Source: CAZKFN01 sp964552035
GTDB lineage: Bacteria > Bacteroidota > Bacteroidia > Flavobacteriales_E > Vicingaceae
Assembly: GCA_964552035.1 (NCBI GenBank)
Contig: CAZKFN010000009.1
Span: 1-44,806 of the forward strand
DNA length: 44,806 nt
Direction: 5' to 3'
The position numbers and the translations under genes are program-made. The notes below the pieces were generated by a model. That model searched no databases and had not been told where the DNA came from. It saw only the letters and a program-made list of their open reading frames with translations. Shown one piece after another: positions 9,142-18,500 of this stretch (position 1 is the first letter of the stretch; the number at the start of each line of letters is the position of its first letter).

Positions 9142-9352
9142 TGGCTTTCTACAATTTTATAAAAAAATAAATTTTAATCACCTCACCTATCTCTCCCTAT
9201 TGATTTTACATACTTTTGTAACTTCAATAACAGATCGTAAAAAAAATGACAATAAACTTCTTTAATCATAAATTGTTAATGTCTTTGAATTCTATTACAC
9301 TAAGTATAAAGATATTATTTTATAACAAACCTTTTTGTCTCGTTTGTATTAT

Positions 9353-9367
9353 TTAGAATAATTCTAA
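9353..9367. promoter_or_regulatory. Palindrome upstream of korA, possible operator
   Basis: A perfect 7-1-7 inverted repeat, TTAGAAT-A-ATTCTAA, ends 35 bases before the korA start. Its size and position suit a dimeric repressor or activator site, but AT-rich DNA produces such palindromes by chance fairly often. Confidence 0.3.
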
Positions 9368-9402
9368 TTAACTTTACCCCTAAATAAAAAGCACAGAAAA
9401 GT

Positions 9403-11241
9403 ATGGTAAAAAAAGTAGTTGAAAAACAAGAAGTAACAATTGTTTTTGCAGGAGATTCCGGAGATGGAATTCAACTTACTGGAACCCAATTCACAAATAC
9501 AAATGCTCTTTTTGGAAACGATATTTCAACTTTTCCAAATTATCCAGCTGAAATACGCGCACCTCAAGGAACGCTTGCTGGTGTGTCTGCTTTCCAATTA
9601 AAATTCGGAAGTGTTGAAGTTCCAACTGCTGGAGATGTTTGTGATGTATTGGTTGCCATGAATGCCGCCGCATTAAAAGTATATCTTCATAAATTAAAGA
9701 AAAATGGAACGATCATTACTAATATCGATGGCTTTAATAGAAGAAATTTAAAACTAGCGGGATATGAAAAAAATCCACTTGAAGATAGTATCCTTGAAGA
9801 TTATAAGATCATTCAAATTGATGTCACCAAACTAACTCATGCCGCTTTGGTAGATAGTGGATTATCTAAAAAGGATATGGATCGGTCTAGAAATATGTTT
9901 GTCTTAGGAGTTTTATATTATATGTACAACAGAAAGCTAGAAGGCACAGAACATTTTATCCAAGAAAAATTTAAAAATAATCAAGACGTTATAGATGCAA
10001 ACATTAAAGTATTAAGAGCAGGATATAACTATGCCGATACCTCTGAAATATTTTCTTCTACTTTTAATGTTAAAGCAGCTCAATTACAAAAAGGACGGTA
10101 TAGAAATATTGTAGGAAATCAAGCTACAGCGATTGGTTTTATTGCTGCTGCCCAAAAATCTGGTTTACAATTATTCTATGGTTCTTATCCCATTACGCCA
10201 GCTTCAGATATCTTGCATGAATTAGCCAAGCACAAAAATTTTGGAGTAAAAACATTTCAGGCAGAAGATGAGATTGCAGCTATGGCAGCTGTTATAGGTG
10301 CAGCTTTTGGTGGAAAATTAGCAGTAACCGCATCGTCTGGACCAGGTATAGCATTAAAAGGCGAAGCAATAGGCTTGGGGATTATGCTTGAGATTCCAAT
10401 GGTAATTTGCAATGTACAAAGAGGAGGTCCCTCAACGGGTTTACCAACAAAAACTGAGCAAGCAGATTTAATGCAAGCCCTATATGGTAGAAATGGTGAA
10501 GCGCCCATACCTGTAATTGCTGCTGCTTCACCTTCAGACTCCTTTAAAGCTACTTTTGAGGCTTGCCAAATAGCTGTTGAACATATGACTCCTGTCATGA
10601 TACTTTCTGATGGTTATATTGCCAATGGCTCCGAACCATGGAAATTCCCAAATACAGATGACTTAGAAGAAATTAAACCACCCTTTGCTAAAGAAAATGG
10701 TTCCACCTACCTTCCCTATAAAAGGGATGAGATGTTAGTAAGAGAATGGGCCATCCCTGGACAAAAAAACCTCGAACATCGATTAGGGGGCTTAGAAAAA
10801 GATTATCTTACCGGAAATGTATCTTATGACCCAGACAACCATCATAAAATGGTAAAAACAAGAGCAGAGAAAGTAAACAAAATTGCCGAACGTATTCCAC
10901 TTCAAGAGATTGCTACAGGAAAAGAAGCTGGGGATATTTTAGTCATCGGCTGGGGTTCTACTTATGGCGTTATAAAAAGCGCTGTAAACCAATGTATCAA
11001 TGATGGCTTAGCAGTTAGCCAAATGCATTTGAGATACCTTAACCCTATGCCAAAAAATGTAGGGGAAATTATTCAAAAATTTGACCGTATTATCGTACCC
11101 GAAATGAATGACGGCCAATTAGTTAACATTATTAGGGACAAGTTCTTAGTAGATGCCAAAAGGCTAAATAAAATTAAAGGAATTCCCTTTACTACTGCTG
11201 AAATCGTAGCAGTAATCAAAGAAGAGGAGGTTATCGCATGA
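9403..11241 (+). CDS. korA: 2-oxoglutarate (2-oxoacid):ferredoxin oxidoreductase, alpha subunit with fused gamma domain
   Basis: This 612-residue protein has two parts. The N-terminal gamma domain (about 10-200) starts VTIVFAGDSGDGIQLTG. The alpha or pyrimidine-binding part begins near residue 235, with the substrate-loop motif YGSYPITPASDILHEL (around 259-274), and is followed by FQAEDEIAAMAA and SSGPGIALKGEAIGL. The C-terminal transketolase-like domain ends about residue 600. With KorB it forms the two-gene type of enzyme that converts 2-oxoglutarate and CoA to succinyl-CoA, CO2 and reduced ferredoxin. The stop overlaps the korB start (ATGA). Specificity for 2-oxoglutarate is inferred from overall resemblance and from the divergent icd gene; other 2-oxoacids are not excluded. 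Confidence 0.93.
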   Translation: MVKKVVEKQEVTIVFAGDSGDGIQLTGTQFTNTNALFGNDISTFPNYPAEIRAPQGTLAGVSAFQLKFGSVEVPTAGDVCDVLVAMNAAALKVYLHKLKKNGTIITNIDGFNRRNLKLAGYEKNPLEDSILEDYKIIQIDVTKLTHAALVDSGLSKKDMDRSRNMFVLGVLYYMYNRKLEGTEHFIQEKFKNNQDVIDANIKVLRAGYNYADTSEIFSSTFNVKAAQLQKGRYRNIVGNQATAIGFIAAAQKSGLQLFYGSYPITPASDILHELAKHKNFGVKTFQAEDEIAAMAAVIGAAFGGKLAVTASSGPGIALKGEAIGLGIMLEIPMVICNVQRGGPSTGLPTKTEQADLMQALYGRNGEAPIPVIAAASPSDSFKATFEACQIAVEHMTPVMILSDGYIANGSEPWKFPNTDDLEEIKPPFAKENGSTYLPYKRDEMLVREWAIPGQKNLEHRLGGLEKDYLTGNVSYDPDNHHKMVKTRAEKVNKIAERIPLQEIATGKEAGDILVIGWGSTYGVIKSAVNQCINDGLAVSQMHLRYLNPMPKNVGEIIQKFDRIIVPEMNDGQLVNIIRDKFLVDAKRLNKIKGIPFTTAEIVAVIKEEEVIA

Positions 11242-12272
11242 ATTTAGAAGCAGAAACACTAGAAAAAAAATTAACACCTAAAGATTTTGCAACAGACCAA
11301 GAAGTGCGCTGGTGCCCTGGGTGTGGTGATTATTCCATCCTAAAACAAGTACAATCCATTATGCCTGAAATCGGAAAGGATAAAGAAGACATTGTATTTA
11401 TTTCAGGAATTGGTTGTTCTTCTCGTTTCCCATACTATATGAACACCTATGGTATGCATAGTATTCATGGAAGAGCTACTGCAATTGCATCCGGATTAAA
11501 AATTAGTAGACCAGAACTTAGTGTTTGGGTAATTACTGGAGATGGAGACTCACTTTCTATAGGTGGGAATCATTTAATTCACTGCATTAGAAGAAATTTT
11601 GACATTAATATTTTGTTGTTTAACAATGAAGTTTATGGTTTAACTAAAGGTCAATACTCACCTACTTCCCCAGAGGGAAAAGTAAGTAAATCCACACCTA
11701 TCGGTTCCATTGACATGCCTTTCAACCCTTTAAAATTATGCCTAGGAGCTAACTCAACCTTTATTGCAAGAACCATTGACAGGGATCCAAAACATCAGAG
11801 AGAAATCCTAATGCGAGCCAATCAACATATTGGAACGTCCATGGTTGAAATTTATCAAAATTGTAACGTTTTCAACGACGGTGCTTTCGCTGTATTTACC
11901 GATAAAGAAATAAAAGATGAAAACACTCTCTATTTGCATCATAATGAACCCCTATATTTTGGAAAAGACAATGAAAAAGCCATACGTTTAGATGGTACTA
12001 AACCCATTATCGTTAATGCAAATGATTACGCTGCAGATGATTTGTGGATTCACGATGAGGCAGATCATTTTAAAGCTCAATTGTTAACTACCTTTTTTGA
12101 CAACCCCACTATTGAAGGAAATCTACCAAGACCTTTTGGTGTTTTTTATGCAACGAATCGATATAGATATGAAGAAGCTCTAGAAGAACAAGTTCAATAT
12201 GCAATAGAAAAACAAGGTGCTGGAGATCTCAACCAATTACTCAGTGGAAAAAACGTTTGGAAAGTAGAATAA
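11238..12272 (+). CDS. korB: 2-oxoglutarate (2-oxoacid):ferredoxin oxidoreductase, beta subunit
   Basis: This 344-residue protein is the thiamine-diphosphate and 4Fe-4S subunit. Likely cluster ligands are C26 and C29 (WCPGCGDYS), C60 (GIGCSS) and C209 (YQNCNVF). The ThDP/Mg motif starts GDGDSLSIGGNH at about 101 and ends at the Asn pair 129-130 (LLFNNEVYGLTKGQYSPTS). It is translationally coupled to korA by a 4-base overlap. No gene for a ferredoxin or for a separate delta subunit is adjacent, as expected for the two-subunit type. I see no convincing terminator in the AT-rich 298 bases that follow. Confidence 0.94.
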   Translation: MNLEAETLEKKLTPKDFATDQEVRWCPGCGDYSILKQVQSIMPEIGKDKEDIVFISGIGCSSRFPYYMNTYGMHSIHGRATAIASGLKISRPELSVWVITGDGDSLSIGGNHLIHCIRRNFDINILLFNNEVYGLTKGQYSPTSPEGKVSKSTPIGSIDMPFNPLKLCLGANSTFIARTIDRDPKHQREILMRANQHIGTSMVEIYQNCNVFNDGAFAVFTDKEIKDENTLYLHHNEPLYFGKDNEKAIRLDGTKPIIVNANDYAADDLWIHDEADHFKAQLLTTFFDNPTIEGNLPRPFGVFYATNRYRYEEALEEQVQYAIEKQGAGDLNQLLSGKNVWKVE

Positions 12273-12570
12273 ACATCACTTTAAGTACCTCAACTTTTTA
12301 GAACTGTTTTAATAAAGCAATTCACTAACTTTTTTAATGTGTTTTCATACTAACGTATATTGAAAAATATAAATTATTACATAGAAAACTAAACCAAGAT
12401 ACTTTCGATAAATCAAGAGTAATAGATATTTAAATAATACTTTTATTTGCAACCAAATTATAAAAATTTACGTCTAAGTGGATAGAAAGGATATTTTTTA
12501 TTAATTTTCCAAACTATATTACTTAAAAAGTATAAAAAAAAATTAACTTCAACATATTAATTTCAACAAA
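12273..12570. other. AT-rich spacer upstream of the giant secreted protein gene
   Basis: These 298 bases contain no supportable gene, no clear terminator for korAB and no exact TAnnTTTG promoter element. A promoter for the 7.5-kb gene is expected here but I cannot point to it. Confidence 0.6.
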
Positions 12571-15500
12571 ATGAAGAGATTATTACTTGCTTTACTATTG
12601 ATTGGTGCAACAGTCCAGTCGTTTGCACAAATGCTTTATGTTAATGAAGATTTTAATAACTCCACGCTTCCTACAGGGTGGACCAATAATGCCGTCTCAG
12701 GCACTGAGGTTTGGAAATTTGGAATCGATGGATGGCATAACAATCCCAATGTAAATTACAATTTAGACGGTACACCTTTTGCCTTTTTTGATGATGATGC
12801 ATTAGGTGCTTCTTCAATAAATAATACTGTAGAGTTAATTACTCCAACTTTTGACAATTCCAATAACTCCATAACTACTTTAGATTTTGACTATAACTTC
12901 CGCCAAGCTCCTGGTGCTGTAAATGATAGTTTTGCTGTCTTTATTGATACAGGTTCTGGTTGGATTAATATTTTTACTGTTAAAAGGGATGATTGTGGAA
13001 ACTTTGCAAGCGCAATTTGTATGGGGAACTTCCCTCATGCGAGAATAGATATTTCTCAATACAGAAGTACTAATACTAGAGTTAAATTTCTTTACCATGA
13101 TGGAAACGACTGGGGATATCATGTTGGTATTGACAATGTTGTTATTCAATCACCTGTAAATTATGACATTGGTGTGTCTAGGATAATAACACCTACTTCA
13201 GGTTGTGGATTAACCGACCAAGAAGGCATCCTAGTGGAAGTTATCAATCGTGGACTACAAGATGTTAGTTCATATGATATTGCCTTTTCAATTAATGGGG
13301 GTACACCAGTTGTAGAAACAATTAATAACACTCTTAACTCTTTTGATACAACCACTTATTTATTTAATTCAACTGCTGACCTTTCTGTTATTAACATTCA
13401 TACCGTTCAAGTGTATACCATACTTACAAACGACGCACAGCCACATAACGATACAGCAACCTATCAAATTGAGAATGAGCCTTCGCATACTTTGACTTAT
13501 GCAGAAGATTTTGAAAATGGCAATGGAGGTTGGAAGGTAGCTGGTACAAATTCATCTTGGCAGCGAGGCGTCCCCTCTGCACCAAGTTTAAATAGTGCAC
13601 CTTCAGGCCAAAATATTTTTACAACAAATTTAATTGGAAATTACAACGCTAATGAACGTTCATACTTAATCTCTCCTTGTTTTGATTTTAGTCAAACTAT
13701 AGGTGACCCTATTATGAGCTTTTGGCTGTATTACCAAACAGAAGTTGGCTTTGATAATGCTTGGATGGAATATTCAACAGATAATGGAAACACATGGAGA
13801 AAACTACAAGCAGGTGGAGTAAGGCCAACGAACTGGTACAATAACATACAAAATAATGTTTGGGAGGGCTTTTCTAACCAATGGCTAAGAGTAGAAAACG
13901 TACTTGTTGGCCTAGGAGGAGAACCGCAAGTTAAATTTAGATTTACATTTAATTCCGATGGAGGTACTCACTATAATGGAATAGGTGTTGATCTTTTTAC
14001 AATTCGCGAACCTCAACCAGTAGACTTAAGCTTAAATGAAGTACTTTACCCTGTAGACAATTCATCTCCCCTTTGTGGTTATGGTCCCGCAGAAAATGTT
14101 ATTTTAGAATTAGAAAATAAAGGAGCTTTGCCTATTGATACTTTCTATGTATTTTATCAAGTTGATAATGGATCTATAGTTTCAGATTCTATTTATTCTA
14201 GATTTAGTCCAAACTCAACACTAAGATATACTTTTGATGATAAATACAATTTCTCTTCTATAAGAAATTACATCCTAGATGTTTGGGTTGAAACTCCTAG
14301 AGATAGCTTTCCAAATAATGACACGATTTCTAATTTACGAATAAGCAACTCTCAAACTGTAAATACTGAAACGATATCCTATTACCAATCGTTTGATAAC
14401 TTTACCAATCCCAATCAACAAAACTGGAGAGCAGTTCCTAGTACTGGTACCTACCAATGGCGAACTGCCAATCAATCTAATAGCACTACATCTGGTCCAG
14501 CTAGGGATCACACTACAGGTCAAGGAGTTTTCGTATTTGCAGATGCTCAAGCAACAGGTAGCGCCGTAGCTACTTTTGAAAGCCCTTGTTTTGATTTATC
14601 TAATAATACTGGAGCAGTATTGGAGTTCTATTATCATAGATATACTAGTACCCCATCTAATATGGGACCGTTGTATGTCGATGTTTACGATGGAAAAGAC
14701 TGGATTGAAGTGAGTGAAATAACAAAAATTCATCCTTCAAGTTCCTCCGATTGGGATCTTCATACTGTTAATTTAAATACTTATGCAGGAAGAAGATTGA
14801 AAATAAGATTTCGTTCTAAAAATATAGGGCAACTCGGTAAAATGGCAATTGATGATGTTATTCTCTACGAACCAGTAGCTAATGATGTAAGAAGTTTAGG
14901 GGCATTTTATCCAATAAGTGGTTGTATGGTTAATAATGCCTCTGAAATAAGAATGAGATTACAAAATCTCGGTTCATTGCCTGTTGAACCTGCAGACTCC
15001 CTATATGTTGGTTATCAAGTAAACGAAGGTCCTATTGTTGAAGAATATGTGGGTTATAATATAAATCCGGAAGAAGTAAGAGAGTATAGCTTTTTAACTC
15101 CTGCTGACTTATCCCACCCTGGAAGAACATACAACATCAAAACTTGGGTAAGATTACCGACAGATAAAGTCCCATTTAACGACACAAACTTTTTATATAG
15201 AATTATCAACCATACTATAGTAAATGACCAAAGAGAAACCTTCGAAACTTCAAGAGATGCGAATTGTAACGGATTCTTAGGGCAAGTTATTGAAAATGGG
15301 TGGGTAGCAGAGCCGGGAAATTACGCATGGCATGTTCAAAATACTGTTGATTGTAAAGGAGAAACAGCAACCCCTACACCAAATACTGGACCGTATGGCG
15401 ATAATACAACGGGTAGGGGGAACTTCTTATATACTCAGGGCACAGGAAGTACTAATAGCCCACCAGCAATATTGCTTTCACCATGTTTAGACCTTACCTC

Positions 15501-18500
15501 CAGAACAAAAGTAAACTTAAGTTTTTGGTATCATAGGTATGGAGATCAAATGGGAGATTTAGTAGTTCAAGTTAAAGACAGTATGGATGCTTGGGTAGAT
15601 GTATTCAAACTAGAAGGTGAGGAGCAAAAAGCTCCAACAGATGCATGGAAAAACGCAACAGTCAGATTAGATAGCTTTGCTGGGAATTTTTCACAAATAC
15701 GATTTGCTGGATACTATGGAGGCGCTCGAGGTAATATGGCTATTGACGATATCGACATCTTTAATAGGATAGATCAAGATGCCGGAGTTGTTGAAATTAT
15801 TGAGCCAGCTTTTGAAAATAATTGTAATTTATCATCAAGCGCAACGGTTAAAGTATTGGTTAAGAACTTTGGTTCATTACCGATAGCCGCAAATTCAATG
15901 ACTGTTCACTATAGCAACAATCATGAGCAACATGCACAACAAGTGGTGCCGGTTTCTATAGATCCTGATTCTGTATATGAGTTAACTTTTACACAAAATA
16001 TTGATTTATCAGGTACAGGTACTCAAAATATAAGAGTATGGACTCAACTAAATGGAGACACGCATACTACAAATGACTTAATAGAAAAGAATATTATTAA
16101 CCGTTCTCTTGGCTTCCCATATTACACTCAAGATTTTGAATATTTTCAAATGGGTGCAGGAGGATATGCTGGAGATGACTTACAGGGTTGGACTAGAACG
16201 CCTAACGGAAGTGGGCATTCTTGGCACGTATGGCAAGGGCCAGCTCCAACCATTGATGGAGAACCAATGCCAAATCCACCTATAGTTCCCAACGGACCTT
16301 CAGGGGACCACACCTTTGCAACCGACTTTAAAAATGGAAATGGAATGTACATGCTGGTTGAAACCAAATTTAGAAGAGGTGGACATGCAGATGCTATTTT
16401 TACTACTCCATGTGGAGGTATAGACTTTACAGAGTCAAAAAGCGGAAGAATATTATTAAGCTTTTATTATCATATGTTTGGTAACGTAGGAGACTTATTT
16501 GTAGATGTCCATAATGGTAATCAATGGGTTCAAGGTGTTACTTCCATTAGAGGTGACCAACAAGATAAAGCTACCGATCCATGGAAAGAGCATCAAGTGT
16601 CGTTAAATAACTTCTCTCATGTAACTAATGGAAGAATTAGATTTAGAGCACAATTTAGAGGACAAGTAGGAGGTGGAGATATTGGTTTAGATGACATTTC
16701 ATTGCTTGACCAAGATACCATAGATATGGCAACAAAACAATTATTGAGGCCTACTTCAGATTGTAATACCAGAAATCAAGAACAAGTAGAAGTTATTGTT
16801 CAAAATGTTGGGTTCTCGGAAATTCATAAAGTAAAAATGGCCTATCAGGTAACTTGGTTCCCTTTAAATGGTGATCCAGTTGTTCGCCCTATACAAAGAG
16901 ATTCAGCTATTGCTACTGTAGTGCAAAACGCCAGATATACTTTTAGATTTAATCCTCGAGCAGATATGTCACAACCGGGGAACTATCAGTTTAAGATTTG
17001 GAGTGAAGTAACAGGCGATAGATATGAGTTTAACGATACTTTAATTCAAATTGTAACCAATAAAGCTAGACCCTTCCCATATTGTGAAGACTTTAGTGAA
17101 TTGTTATTCGGCGATATTCCTAAAGACTTTGAGGATGAAACTATGACCAACTGGTGGAAAGGAAATCAAAGTGATTATGCTTTTAAAGCAGCTATTGAAG
17201 GTGGTGGCCCAGTTGCTGGAGTTACCACTGGGTTAAATGACATCTATTTGTTTGCTGACGATGGTGATGGAAACCCACAAGATGAGGCTTGGATTGAAAC
17301 AACTTGTTTTGATTTAACAAGTACGAAAGCAGCCAACTTAGAATTTTACTATATGGCTCCAAGTAAGCGTCATTATATGCTTATTGAAGCACGTGCTGCT
17401 GGTGGTGGGGCTTGGAAAGACCTTGATACATTATATGCTAATTACGATACCCTGCAAGGTGATCCAGTAACAAGCTGGACTAAAGTTTCCTTGTCATTAG
17501 CAGAATATGTAGGTGACTTTGTAGAGTTTAGGATTACAGCAATTAATGCGGGAGATGGTTTTTATGCCATAGATAACTTCTGTATTGTTAGACCTCTGCC
17601 TCAACAAATGGACCTCGTTACAATTGTTAGCCCTTCTCCAGGCAGATGTTACTACTCTGCCAACGAGCCCGTTAGGTTAAGAGTTCGAAACACGGGTATC
17701 GATAGGATTGATTCCTTTAGAGTGGTATTTGCTATAGATAGTGGTTTTGTGCAATTTCCTCCCGGAGGATTAGGAAGAGATACCTTCTGGATATATCCTA
17801 CAACGCCAACTTTTGAACCTGGAGATGTATGGGACTTCTACTTAGATAGTACCTACTTTATGGAAGATAAAAAGGAATACTTCCTGAATGTACATATTTA
17901 CCTACCAGGAGATATGGATACCGTAGGTAATATCATAGAAAATTACAGAATAGAACATCAGATTCCTATTGACATTCCGTATATTATAGATTTTGAAGAC
18001 CCTAACGACCCTCTCGAAGGACTATTGTATGGTCAAACAGGTATGTTTTATACCGGAGGGGTATATAGAGGAATGTCTAGGCCCAACGTTTCAGGTCCTG
18101 CTGATGATCATACCTTCCAAAATGGGACCGGACATTATTTTAGAACCAACTCAGCCCTAGGTGATGCTGGAGATGCAGTGGTCTTACAATCTATGTGTAT
18201 TGATTTAACCCAAGCCGTTCAGCCGGAACTCCAATATTGGTACCATATGTTTGGATATAATATGGGGCAGCTTGATGTTGAAGCAAATGACGACTCAGGT
18301 TGGAGAAGAGTTGACAGTCTCGCAGGTGAAGATCCAGATCAGATTAACAACGGTAGGCCTTGGAAAATGAGATCAGTTCAATTAAATAACCCTCAAGCTG
18401 GTTGGAATTATGCAGGTAAGTTCGTGCGATTACGTTTCGTAAGTTACCGTGGAGGTGATGCTTCGGATATGGGAATTGACGATATCTTCGTATTTGACCG

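Larger units (their letters stand above)
9024..9402. other. Divergent regulatory region between icd and korA
   Basis: These 379 AT-rich bases hold no gene I can support; the 62-codon frame at 9077-9265 has no family resemblance. They must carry the promoters of both flanking genes. A candidate icd -7 element and a palindrome near korA are listed separately. Confidence 0.75.

Noticed and set aside
9077..9265. 62-codon frame in the icd-korA gap
   Set aside because: Low-complexity, Phe/Leu-rich translation with no ribosome site or known family, in a region that should hold two promoters.
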